This document shows, in pieces, positions 1 to 5,977 of a DNA stretch of 6,772 bases (position 1 is the stretch's first letter; each line of letters opens with the position of its first letter). Source of the DNA: Tepidimonas sp. UBA997 (GTDB lineage Bacteria; Pseudomonadota; Gammaproteobacteria; Burkholderiales; Burkholderiaceae_C); NCBI GenBank assembly GCA_002291945.1, contig DBAZ01000076.1, positions 21,801 to 28,572 of the forward strand, read 5' to 3'. A model generated the notes under the pieces. That model was given only the letters and a program-made list of their open reading frames with translations. It had not been told where the DNA came from and ran no database searches. The translations under genes were made by a program, and so were the position numbers.

Positions 1-164
1 ATGTATTGCAGGCGGCTGCGCGCATCGGGCAGCTCGTCAACGGCGTCCTTGAGCACCGGGGCATAGCCCAACTGGTGCAAGGCATCGTGCAACTGGCGGG
101 TGATGGCACCCAGCCGGTTGAACATTTCACTGGAAGGATCGGCGGCAGACTTGTCGTTGCTCAT
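1..164 (-). CDS. cheZ: Chemotaxis protein CheZ, CheY-P phosphatase (N-terminal fragment, cut by window edge)
   Basis: Only the first 54 codons are inside the window, starting MSNDKSAADPSSEMFNRLGAI. CheZ accelerates dephosphorylation of CheY-P in the cytoplasm and so resets flagellar rotation after a chemotactic signal. The visible part is a polar leader followed by the start of an amphipathic helix (residues about 14-33) and then a PVLKDAVDELPDARSRLQY stretch. This resembles the N-terminal segment of proteobacterial CheZ, where a short helix precedes the long hairpin. The catalytic Asp/Gln region and the C-terminal CheY-binding helix lie outside the window. The ATG sits 14 bases after the cheY stop, with AGGGA seven bases upstream as a ribosome binding site. 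The identification rests on this short sequence plus the cheY-cheZ order; the order carries much of the weight. Confidence 0.82.
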   Translation of the reverse strand, partial: MSNDKSAADPSSEMFNRLGAITRQLHDALHQLGYAPVLKDAVDELPDARSRLQY

Positions 165-178
165 GGTGGCGTCCCTGC

Positions 179-562
179 TTACCAGCCCATTTTCTTGAAG
201 ATGTTGGCCAGCTTGTCTTCCAAGGTGGCTTTGGTGAAGGGCTTGACGATGTAGCCGGCCGCCCCCCCCTGGGCGGCGGCAATGATGTCTTCCTTGCGGG
301 CCTCGGCCGTGACCATCAGCACCGGGATGTGCTTGAGTTTGTCGTCGGCCTTGATCTGGCTGAGCAATTCAAAGCCGTTCATGTTGGGCATGTTGATGTC
401 GCTCACCACAAAGTCGAATTTGCCATTGCGCAGCTTGTGCAGGGCAGCGGCACCATCTTCGGCTTCGTCGGCGTCGGCATGGCCGATTTCCTTGAGCAGG
501 TTGCGCACGATGCGGCGCATGGTCGAGAAATCATCAACAATCAGAAAACGTAAATCAGGCAT
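179..562 (-). CDS. cheY: Chemotaxis response regulator CheY
   Basis: This is a 127-residue single-domain receiver that, when phosphorylated by CheA, binds the flagellar switch protein FliM and changes the direction of rotation. All key receiver residues are visible: the acidic pair D10/D11 for Mg2+, the phosphoacceptor D55 (VSDINMPNMNG), T85, the switch aromatic Y104 and K107 (YIVKPF). There is no output domain, and the length matches stand-alone CheY. The start at 562 is preferred because MPDLRFLIVDD is the natural CheY N-terminus and GGAG lies six bases upstream. An upstream in-frame ATG at 604 would add 14 unconserved residues and place the start inside an intergenic hairpin. The gene follows motB by 51 bases and precedes cheZ by 14, so it is probably co-transcribed with both. 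Being next to cheZ and motAB supports a motility role over another receiver function. Confidence 0.96.
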   Translation of the reverse strand: MPDLRFLIVDDFSTMRRIVRNLLKEIGHADADEAEDGAAALHKLRNGKFDFVVSDINMPNMNGFELLSQIKADDKLKHIPVLMVTAEARKEDIIAAAQGGAAGYIVKPFTKATLEDKLANIFKKMGW

Positions 563-581
563 AAGGAACTCCGGACCGGGA

Positions 582-611
582 GAGGCTTGAGTGTAAGGCT
601 TCAAGAGCCTC
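582..611 (-). other. Intergenic hairpin between motB and cheY
   Basis: Read on the coding strand, GAGGCTCTTGA (611-601) and TCAAGCCTC (590-582) can form a nine-base-pair stem with a two-base CT bulge and a ten-base loop. It begins three bases after the motB stop codon and ends about a dozen bases before the GGAG of cheY. There is no following T-run, so it does not look like an intrinsic terminator. A role in mRNA processing or in setting the MotB:CheY ratio is inference only. Confidence 0.5.
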
Positions 612-613
612 TG

Positions 614-1609
614 TCATCGAGGAACGACTGGAGGCGTCGGGAGTATGGGTAGGGGCGGCAGATTGACGACCCCTGTGGGCGGGTTGTTGATGGCGTCAAC
701 GATGGCTTCTTCGCCCTGCACCTCGGTCGTGGTCAAGCGATACCCTTCTGAAAGGCGCGCATCGGCCTCCTGCGTCAACACCAGAATACTGATGCGACGG
801 TTGATCGGGTCGAAGGGTCGATCCAGCAGCAACGGCTGGCTTGATCCCATCCCCACCACCCGGGCGAGTTGGGTATCCGGCATGCCGGCCGCCACCAGTT
901 CGCGTCTGGATGCATTGGCCCGGTCCGCCGACAATTCCCAGTTGCTGTACCCTCGCACCCCGGCCCCGAACGGCGTCGAGTCGGTATGCCCCGACAAGGA
1001 AACGCGGTTGTTGACTTCCGCCAGAGCCGTACCAATCTCCCGCAAAATTTCTCGCATGTAGGGCTGAACCAGGGCACTGCCGACATTGAACATGGCCCGA
1101 TTCTGGTCGTCCACAATCTGGATGTTGAGACCGTCTTGCACCATGTCCATCCGAATCTGGTCACGGAACTCCGACAACCTCTCGTTGGCATTGATGACGG
1201 TTTCGATCTTCTCGCGCAGGGCTTCGATGCGCTCACGCTCGAGGCGCTGGGCTTCCTGCCGAACCGCTTCTTCACCCAGTTGGCGAGCCAGCATGACGGG
1301 ATCGGCACGGGGCATTTCCCCGGCCGTGCGGGTCAGGTCCTCGCCACCGCCGGGCAGGATGCTGACACTGCCCCCGCTTCCCGGACCACCCATCAGACTG
1401 ACCAGAAAGGGCTGGTTGAAAAAATCGGAGATGCCTCGCTGTTCGTCTTCCGTGGTGGAGCCAAGCAACCACATCAGCAGGAAGAAAGCCATCATGGCCG
1501 TGACAAAGTCCGCATAGGCGATCTTCCAGGCTCCGCCATGGGCACCATGGCCAGCCTTCTTCACCCGCTTGATGATGATGGGCTGTAAAGGTTTTCCTGA
1601 AGCGGCCAT
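614..1609 (-). CDS. motB: Flagellar stator protein MotB
   Basis: MotB (331 aa) pairs with MotA as the stator unit, which anchors to peptidoglycan and couples proton flow to flagellar rotation. Residues 1-27 are a basic cytoplasmic leader. Residues about 28-50 form the single transmembrane helix, with the proton-carrying aspartate at D34 (YADFVTAMMAFFLLMWLLG); the Asp-Phe context is that of proton-type MotB. Residues 51-105 form a Gly/Pro-rich linker containing the plug region. Residues about 105-155 are a charged helical stretch. An OmpA-like peptidoglycan-binding domain follows, with LSGHTDSTPF at about 205-214 and the NWELSADRA helix. The tail is Pro-rich (LPPLPILPTPPVVPR). The ATG lies 15 bases after the motA stop and is preceded by AAGGAA, which directly follows the motA stop. 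The length is slightly above the E. coli protein (about 308 aa). No key residue is missing. Confidence 0.97.
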   Translation of the reverse strand: MAASGKPLQPIIIKRVKKAGHGAHGGAWKIAYADFVTAMMAFFLLMWLLGSTTEDEQRGISDFFNQPFLVSLMGGPGSGGSVSILPGGGEDLTRTAGEMPRADPVMLARQLGEEAVRQEAQRLERERIEALREKIETVINANERLSEFRDQIRMDMVQDGLNIQIVDDQNRAMFNVGSALVQPYMREILREIGTALAEVNNRVSLSGHTDSTPFGAGVRGYSNWELSADRANASRRELVAAGMPDTQLARVVGMGSSQPLLLDRPFDPINRRISILVLTQEADARLSEGYRLTTTEVQGEEAIVDAINNPPTGVVNLPPLPILPTPPVVPR

Positions 1610-1624
1610 GGCAACGAATTCCTT

Positions 1625-2485
1625 TTACTTCTTCGTTTTGACGTGGCTTTCGAGTTCGCTGAAACTCGGACGCTCGGTCGAGTACAGCACCTTGCGACCA
1701 AATTCAATCGCCGTCATGGGAGCGTAGCCCTGCATGCTGGCCAGCAATGTGGTTTTGATGCATTGCAACTCTTTGGTGCCTTCGTCCATTTTCTGCTCGA
1801 GGAGCCCCGCCAAAGGCTCCACGATGGCGTAAGCCAGGAAAATCCCAAGGAAGGTCCCGACCAAGGCGGCACCGATTTTGCCCCCAAGCACTTCAGGAGG
1901 TTCCCCCACGGAACCCATCGTCTTGATCACCCCCAGCACGGCGGCCACAATGCCGAAAGCAGGCAACGCGCCTGCCAAACGAGTAAACGCCGCGACGGTC
2001 TGGTGCTCCTCCTGATGATGGGCTTCGATCTCGCTGTCCATGAGCGCCTCGATTTCGTGGGCATTCAGGTTTCCCGAGACCATCATCCTCAAGTAGTCCG
2101 TGATGAATTCAACCACGTGATGATCGGTGCCGACATTCGGATACTTCTGAAACAGCGGGGAAGCATCGGGGTTTTCAACGTCGCTCTCGATCGCCATCAG
2201 CCCTTCTTTTCGGGCTTTCTGAAGAATCTCATACAGCAGCGACAGCAATTCCATGTAGCGGGCTTTGGTGTATTTGCTGCTTTTCATGGCTTTGCCAAAA
2301 CCACCCAGGGCCTTTTTCAGCACCTTGGCCTGGTTGTTGACCGCAAAGGCCCCCAATGCGCCGCCCACAATGATGAAGGTCTCGATCGGCAACGCCTTGA
2401 GGATGATCCCCATATTGCCGCCCGCAATGATGTAGCCGCCAAACACGCAGACCAGCGCGACGACATATCCAATGATCATCTGCAT
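1625..2485 (-). CDS. motA: Flagellar motor stator protein MotA
   Basis: MotA (286 aa) is the multi-spanning inner-membrane partner of MotB; its cytoplasmic loop pushes on FliG in the rotor. Four hydrophobic helices are seen at about residues 3-22, 34-50, 170-191 and 203-225. The large cytoplasmic loop carries R92 and E100 (KARKEGLMAIESD), matching the E. coli torque residues R90 and E98. P175 (LPAFGIVAAVLG) and P224 (IVEPLAG) match the conserved prolines P173 and P222. The C-terminal EFGRKVLYSTERPSFSELE block is typical of the proteobacterial H+ stator family. The ATG at 2485 is chosen because GGAGGGA lies about 9-11 bases upstream; a second ATG two codons later is possible but further from that site. 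It is the first gene of a motA-motB-cheY-cheZ run and lies 85 bases downstream of yqjK. Confidence 0.97.
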   Translation of the reverse strand: MQMIIGYVVALVCVFGGYIIAGGNMGIILKALPIETFIIVGGALGAFAVNNQAKVLKKALGGFGKAMKSSKYTKARYMELLSLLYEILQKARKEGLMAIESDVENPDASPLFQKYPNVGTDHHVVEFITDYLRMMVSGNLNAHEIEALMDSEIEAHHQEEHQTVAAFTRLAGALPAFGIVAAVLGVIKTMGSVGEPPEVLGGKIGAALVGTFLGIFLAYAIVEPLAGLLEQKMDEGTKELQCIKTTLLASMQGYAPMTAIEFGRKVLYSTERPSFSELESHVKTKK

Positions 2486-2494
2486 GCGTAAGGA

Positions 2495-2501
2495 TCCCTC
2501 C
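2495..2501 (-). promoter_or_regulatory. Ribosome binding site of motA
   Basis: GGAGGGA on the coding strand is the strongest Shine-Dalgarno match in the window. It lies 9-11 bases before the ATG at 2485 and favours that start over the ATG at 2479. Confidence 0.7.
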
Positions 2502-2518
2502 GTAGAACCGGTACTCCA

Positions 2519-2526
2519 TCATCGGC
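2519..2526 (-). promoter_or_regulatory. Possible sigma-28 (FliA) -10 element upstream of motA
   Basis: GCCGATGA matches seven of eight bases of the flagellar sigma-28 -10 consensus GCCGATAA and lies 33 bases before the motA start, leaving room for a short leader with the GGAGGGA site. The expected -35 position (2545-2538, TCCAGCGA) does not resemble TAAAGTTT, so this is only a partial match. Late-class control of motAB by FliA would fit established flagellar hierarchies. Confidence 0.3.
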
Positions 2527-2570
2527 GTCATGACCGATCGCTGGATGGGCGGCGGACAGCGGTCGGCGCA

Positions 2571-2864
2571 TCAGCGAGACACCTTTAACCACTGCTCGCG
2601 CCCCTTCGAAAAAAAGCGCCAAACCTGCCAGCCCTTCCAGGCCCAGCGCAGCACCGACCGGGGCCTGCGCACGACCAAAGCGGCACCAAGCAGAACGGGA
2701 ACCCAGGGGTGCTGACGCATCCACCTCCCGGCGCGGATCGCCTGTTCGACGACCCCGAACAAGGGTTGCGTGGCCACGGCGTGGGTCATCAGGCGATCAC
2801 GCAGCAACGCCGAGCGCTCCTGAAGCTCCGCCCGACGAACCCAGTAGCGCTGCGTGGCATTCAT
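2571..2864 (-). CDS. yqjK: YqjK-like small membrane-associated protein
   Basis: This is a 97-residue basic protein of unknown molecular function. The N-terminal half (about 1-45) is a charged amphipathic helix (RRAELQERSALLRDRL). A short hydrophobic stretch at about 54-65 (WVPVLLGAALVV) follows, and then a Trp/Arg-rich tail (RWAWKGWQVWRFF, about 73-85). Length, the helical N-terminus and the W-x-x-x-G-x-x-V-W pattern near the C-terminus match the YqjK-like family. Position after YqjD and YqjE, as in enterobacteria, strengthens the call. The ATG overlaps the yqjE stop in an ATGA arrangement with no clear ribosome binding site, which suggests translational coupling. The hydrophobic stretch is short for a full membrane span, so it may be only peripherally inserted. 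What it does is not known from sequence. Confidence 0.8.
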   Translation of the reverse strand: MNATQRYWVRRAELQERSALLRDRLMTHAVATQPLFGVVEQAIRAGRWMRQHPWVPVLLGAALVVRRPRSVLRWAWKGWQVWRFFSKGREQWLKVSR

Positions 2865-3271
2865 GATTTCAGGCGCTCGACGTCGCGACCCAATTCCTGG
2901 AGGGTCGCTTCAAACCATCGTCGGGTTTCCTGCATCTTTCGATGCAAGAGCCAGAACCCGACCCCGGCCAACGTGATGAACGTGGCCGACAACAGCGTGA
3001 GCACGAGTGTTCTGTGTGTGTCCCAGAACATCACGGTGAGGAGCATCGCCACAAAAGCCAAGCCCAGACAAGCCAGAAAAGCGACGACCAACGCCAAGGC
3101 GGCCATGTGAGCCACCTGCCGAGCGTGGTGGGCTGCTTCCAGACCCAGCAGCTCGAGCCGAACCCGCAGCAACTCCAGGCCGTCGTGCATCCAGCCCTTG
3201 ACGCCCGCGATCAGGCTTGCAGCCTGCGGCGATCGGGTCGAATCCGGTTTGCCAGGTGCCGACGTGCCCAT
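2861..3271 (-). CDS. yqjE: YqjE-like phage-holin-superfamily inner-membrane protein
   Basis: With the ATG at 3271 this is a 136-residue protein. It has a polar Pro/Ser leader (1-18), an amphipathic helix about 19-52 (GLELLRVRLELLGLEAAHHARQ), two transmembrane helices at about 57-83 and 88-109, and a charged helical tail. That layout matches the YqjE family, often annotated 'phage holin family protein' by fold resemblance; there is no evidence of lytic function. An in-frame TTG at 3310, four bases after the yqjD stop, would give 149 residues. I prefer the ATG because the extra stretch is made of 11-base tandem repeats out of step with codons and adds no conserved sequence. Neither start has a good ribosome binding site. 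The stop overlaps the yqjK start. Its role, probably with YqjD at the membrane, is inferred. Confidence 0.82.
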   Translation of the reverse strand: MGTSAPGKPDSTRSPQAASLIAGVKGWMHDGLELLRVRLELLGLEAAHHARQVAHMAALALVVAFLACLGLAFVAMLLTVMFWDTHRTLVLTLLSATFITLAGVGFWLLHRKMQETRRWFEATLQELGRDVERLKS

Positions 3272-3275
3272 CTGC

Positions 3276-3304
3276 TGCCGTTCTGATGCCGTTCTGCCGC
3301 CGTT
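3276..3304. repeat. Short 11-base tandem repeats between yqjD and yqjE
   Basis: On the plus strand TGCCGTTCTGA (3276-3286) is followed at once by TGCCGTTCTGC (3287-3297) and a decayed third copy, CGCCGTT (3298-3304). The 11-base period is not a multiple of three. The block lies just upstream of the preferred yqjE ATG, so unit gain or loss would break the frame of any protein starting at the TTG at 3310. Confidence 0.6.
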
Positions 3305-3314
3305 GAGCAAGCGT

Positions 3315-3626
3315 TCAGCGACGGCTGATGAGCAAACCGATGATCAGGCCCGCCCCCGCCGCCATGCCAACGGCTTTCCAGGGGTTTTCGTGGACGTAGT
3401 GATCGGTGGCCCGAACCGCTTCCCGAGTCTTGACCGCCACCGCGTCTTCCAACTCACCCAGCCTGTGGCGGGCGTTGCGCAGGTTGTCTTGCATGCGCTC
3501 GCGCAACTCGCCGATGCATTCACCGGTATGGCTGGCGGTTTCGGCCAGCAGCTCCTCGGCATCGGCAATGACGAGCTTGAGGTCGGCCACGAGTCTGTCT
3601 TTCGGTTGCTGCGCTTGATCGGTCAT
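3315..3626 (-). CDS. yqjD: YqjD/ElaB family (DUF883) membrane-anchored ribosome-binding protein
   Basis: This 103-residue protein has the DUF883 layout. A charged, Ala/Glu-rich helix likely to form coiled coil spans about 10-75. The conserved VHENPWKAVG motif is at about 78-87, and a single C-terminal glycine-rich transmembrane helix (about 86-100, VGMAAGAGLIIGLL) ends in SRR. In E. coli, YqjD, ElaB and YgaM are C-tail-anchored inner-membrane proteins; YqjD associates with ribosomes and is induced in stationary phase. The same role here is inferred by family. The ATG at 3626 has GGAG six bases upstream. The gene follows aspS by 41 bases but appears to have its own extended -10 promoter, and it heads the yqjD-yqjE-yqjK cassette. 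E. coli has several paralogues, so the exact symbol is assigned from the yqjE/yqjK neighbours. Confidence 0.88.
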   Translation of the reverse strand: MTDQAQQPKDRLVADLKLVIADAEELLAETASHTGECIGELRERMQDNLRNARHRLGELEDAVAVKTREAVRATDHYVHENPWKAVGMAAGAGLIIGLLISRR

Positions 3627-3650
3627 GATGTGCTCCAGTTAGTCAAAACC

Positions 3651-3659
3651 ACTATAGCA
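3651..3659 (-). promoter_or_regulatory. Extended -10 promoter of the yqjD-yqjE-yqjK cassette
   Basis: TGCTATAGT on the coding strand combines a TGn extension with a TATAGT hexamer (3656-3651), five of six bases of the consensus. It places a start of transcription near 3644, about 18 bases before the yqjD ATG. No -35 hexamer is recognisable at 16-18 bases spacing (it would fall in the end of aspS). CTATAGT is also close to the sigma-S preferred CTATACT, which would fit the stationary-phase expression known for E. coli yqjD. Confidence 0.5.
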
Positions 3660-3667
3660 GAAGACCC

Positions 3668-5461
3668 TTAAGATGCCACCGGGTTCCGTAAACGGATGTG
3701 CAATTCGCGCAACTGTTTTTCATCGACCGGGCTGGGTGCCTGCGTCAGCAGGCACTGGGCGCGTTGCGTCTTGGGGAAGGCGATCACGTCGCGGATCGAT
3801 TCGGCTTTGGTCATGAGGGTGATGAGGCGGTCCAGACCAAAGGCCAGGCCACCGTGCGGCGGCGCTCCGTATTGCAGGGCGTCGAGCAGGAAGCCGAACT
3901 TGAGCTGCGCTTCTTCGGGGCCGATGTTGAGGGCCGTAAACACCTGGCTTTGCACGTCGGCGCGGTGGATGCGCACCGAGCCGCCGCCGAGTTCCCAGCC
4001 ATTGAGCACCATGTCGTAGGCTTTGGCGATGCAGCGGCCCGGGTCGGTGCTCATGAACACTTCCTGACCGTCCTTGGGCGCGGTGAAGGGGTGGTGTACG
4101 GCGTTCCAGCGATTGGCCTCGTCGTCGAACTCGAACATCGGGAAATCGACTACCCACAGCGGTGCCCAGCGGTCTTCGAAACAGCCGTTTTGCTTGGCCA
4201 GTTCGCTGTGGCCGATCTTCAGGCGCAGGGCACCGATGGCGTCGTTGACGATCTTGGCCTTGTCGGCACCAAAGAACAGGATGTCGCCGTTCTGGGCGCC
4301 GGAACGCTCCAGGATGGCGGCAATCGCCGCGTCGTGCAGGTTCTTGACGATCGGGCTTTGCAGGCCGTCGCGACCGGCGGCGAGGTCGTTGACCTTGATC
4401 CAGGCCAGGCCCTTGGCCCCATAGATCTTGACGAATTCGGTGTAGGCGTCGATTTCGCTGCGCGGTATGGCAGCGCCACCGGGCACCCGCAGGGCCACCA
4501 CGCGGCCGTTTTTCATCTGGGCCGGGGCACTGAAGACCTTGAAGTCCACGTCGGCCATGACGTCGGTGAGTTCGGTGAACTGCAACTGCACGCGCAAGTC
4601 GGGTTTGTCGGAGCCGTAGCGGTGCATGGCGTCGGCATAGGCCATCACCGGAAAGTCGCCCAGATCGATGCCCAGGGTTTTCTGGAACACCTGGCGGATC
4701 ATGCCCTGGAACATGGCACGGATGTCCTGCTCGGCGAGGAACGAGGTCTCGATGTCGATCTGGGTGAACTCGGGCTGGCGGTCGGCACGCAGGTCTTCGT
4801 CGCGGAAGCACTTGGTGATCTGGTAGTAGCGGTCGTAGCCTGCCACCATCAGCAATTGCTTGAACAACTGGGGGCTTTGCGGCAGCGCGAAAAACTGGCC
4901 ATCATGCACACGGCTGGGCACCAGGTAGTCGCGTGCGCCTTCCGGGGTGCTTTTGGTCAGCATCGGGGTTTCGATGTCGATGAAGCCGTTCTCGTCGAGG
5001 AACTTGCGCACTTCCATCGCCACGCGGTAGCGCAGCATCAGGTTGCGCTGCATGGCGGGCCGACGCAGATCCAGCACGCGGTGCGTCAGGCGGGTGGTTT
5101 CGCTGAGGTTGTCGTCGTCGAGCAGGAACGGCGGTGTGACCGAGGGGTTGAGGACGCTGATCTCGTGGCAGAGCACTTCGATCTTGCCGCTCTTGAGGCT
5201 GTCGTTGCTGGTGCCGTCGGGCCGGGCACGCACCAGACCCTTGACCTGGAGGCAGAACTCGTTGCGCAGACTTTCGGCCACCTTGAACATCTCGGGGCGG
5301 TCGGGGTCGCAGACCACCTGCACGTAACCTTCGCGGTCGCGCAGATCGACAAAAATCACGCCCCCATGGTCGCGCCGACGGTTGACCCAGCCGCACAGGG
5401 TGACGGTCTGGCCCAGCAGGGCTTCGGTCACCAGACCGCAGTATTCAGTACGCATTGCCAT
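3668..5461 (-). CDS. aspS: Aspartyl-tRNA synthetase, probably the non-discriminating Asp/Asn type
   Basis: AspRS (597 aa; E. coli 590) charges tRNA-Asp with aspartate in the cytosol. The N-terminal OB-fold anticodon-binding domain (about 1-110) contains WVNRRRDHGGVIFVDLRDREG. The class II catalytic domain has motif 1 around FIDIETPML (160-168), TPEGARDYLVPSR (172-184), motif 2 FRDEDLRADRQPEFTQID (219-236) and motif 3 GGLAFGLDRL (537-546, with R545). The bacterial GAD insertion domain lies between. H32 and G83 align with P. aeruginosa H31 and G82, residues linked to loose tRNA specificity, so the enzyme may also make Asp-tRNA-Asn for GatCAB. ATG 5461 (MAMRTEYCG) and ATG 5455 (MRTEYCG) are both possible; neither has a good ribosome binding site. 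MAM is preferred from the form I recall in related bacteria. The open frame continues upstream through fmdB but those residues are unrelated to AspRS. Confidence 0.98.
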   Translation of the reverse strand: MAMRTEYCGLVTEALLGQTVTLCGWVNRRRDHGGVIFVDLRDREGYVQVVCDPDRPEMFKVAESLRNEFCLQVKGLVRARPDGTSNDSLKSGKIEVLCHEISVLNPSVTPPFLLDDDNLSETTRLTHRVLDLRRPAMQRNLMLRYRVAMEVRKFLDENGFIDIETPMLTKSTPEGARDYLVPSRVHDGQFFALPQSPQLFKQLLMVAGYDRYYQITKCFRDEDLRADRQPEFTQIDIETSFLAEQDIRAMFQGMIRQVFQKTLGIDLGDFPVMAYADAMHRYGSDKPDLRVQLQFTELTDVMADVDFKVFSAPAQMKNGRVVALRVPGGAAIPRSEIDAYTEFVKIYGAKGLAWIKVNDLAAGRDGLQSPIVKNLHDAAIAAILERSGAQNGDILFFGADKAKIVNDAIGALRLKIGHSELAKQNGCFEDRWAPLWVVDFPMFEFDDEANRWNAVHHPFTAPKDGQEVFMSTDPGRCIAKAYDMVLNGWELGGGSVRIHRADVQSQVFTALNIGPEEAQLKFGFLLDALQYGAPPHGGLAFGLDRLITLMTKAESIRDVIAFPKTQRAQCLLTQAPSPVDEKQLRELHIRLRNPVAS

Positions 5462-5481
5462 AGACAGAGCTTTCGGAGAGT

Positions 5482-5499
5482 GGCCGGCGTACGTCGGCC
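5482..5499. repeat. Near-perfect 18-base palindrome between fmdB and aspS
   Basis: GGCCGGCGTACGTCGGCC is self-complementary except for one position pair, and it overlaps a perfect ten-base palindrome GTCGGCCGAC (5493-5502). It fills much of the 62-base gap and sits about 20 bases before the aspS start. There is no T-run after it in the coding direction. It could be an operator or an mRNA hairpin, or simply chance in GC-rich DNA. Confidence 0.45.
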
Positions 5500-5523
5500 G
5501 ACCAGGAGGGTGTGAATCGGAAA

Positions 5524-5877
5524 TCAGTGACAGGCACAGGATGCGCCGCAGGGTGCTGCCTGGGCCGATGTGGCTGATGCAGCAGACGCGGCGGTGGCCG
5601 ATGCCGCGGCAGATTCTCCACTGGAGCCGCCCGCTGCGCCAGCCGTATCCGGGGCAGAGGCTGCATCGGCAGCCGCCCCTGCCGCAGCGCTGCCGCTGTG
5701 GCGGAAGTCGGTCGCGTACCATCCCGACCCCTTGAGCTGAAAGCCAGCGGCGGTCAGTTGCTTGCTGAAGGTGGCGGCGGCGCAGGCAGGGCAAACGGTC
5801 AGCGGCGGATCCGAGATTTTCTGCAGAACGTCCTTGGCATGTCCGCAGGACTCACACTTGTAGGCGTAAATGGGCAT
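5524..5877 (-). CDS. FmdB family zinc-ribbon protein
   Basis: This is a 117-residue protein with the typical FmdB start MPIYAYKCESCGH. Residues 1 to about 42 form a small zinc ribbon with two CxxC knuckles, C8/C11 and C29/C32 (VCPACA). A conserved FSKQLTAAGFQLKGSGWYATD segment follows at about 41-61. Residues about 66-108 are a low-complexity Ala/Ser/Gly tail, ending in PCGASCACH (C110, C114, C116, H117), a second potential metal site. FmdB was named for a putative regulator near a formamidase gene; the function of the many homologues is not settled, so the regulator label should be treated with caution. The start at 5877 is fixed by the conserved MPIY; an open frame extending to 6018 adds unrelated sequence across the promoter. 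There is no strong ribosome binding site. It lies 62 bases upstream of aspS, a common neighbour of this family in betaproteobacteria. Confidence 0.9.
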   Translation of the reverse strand: MPIYAYKCESCGHAKDVLQKISDPPLTVCPACAAATFSKQLTAAGFQLKGSGWYATDFRHSGSAAAGAAADAASAPDTAGAAGGSSGESAAASATAASAASATSAQAAPCGASCACH

Positions 5878-5909
5878 GATGGTTAGGTGTGCAAACCGCA
5901 GAGAAAGGT

Positions 5910-5945
5910 GGCAATGATCGGGGCAATCATCGTGGCAAGAGCCGG
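5910..5945. repeat. Imperfect 12-base tandem repeats in the fmdB leader
   Basis: Three adjacent plus-strand units share a GGCAA start and CGG/CGT end: GGCAATGATCGG (5910), GGCAATCATCGT (5922) and GGCAAGAGCCGG (5934). The first two also form a small inverted repeat, ATGAT (5914-5918) with ATCAT (5926-5930). The block lies in the presumed untranslated leader of fmdB. Confidence 0.4.
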
Positions 5946-5977
5946 GCGCGATTATCGGGCTTCGGGGGCAACCTGCC

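Noticed and set aside
2527..2570. An inverted repeat (GACCGCTG against CAGCGATCGGTC) after yqjK as a transcription terminator.
   Set aside because: The stem needs a four-base insertion, has a long loop and is not followed by T residues.
2861..3271. Phage origin for yqjE because of the holin-like label.
   Set aside because: No lysin, integrase or other phage gene is nearby. The gene lies in the yqjD-yqjE-yqjK order known from chromosomes, and the label reflects only membrane topology.
3698..5515. A very long (605-codon) plus-strand open frame antisense to aspS, and similar long antisense frames opposite motA and motB.
   Set aside because: They mirror strongly conserved genes in GC-rich sequence, where stop codons are rare in the opposing frame. 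The predicted proteins are His/Val/Gln-rich with no recognisable domains, and no ribosome binding sites were noted.
5462..5794. An N-terminal extension of AspRS by about 111 residues through the fmdB region.
   Set aside because: The added sequence is Arg/Cys-rich shadow translation of fmdB in another frame; AspRS homologues begin at MAMRTEYCG or MRTEYCG.
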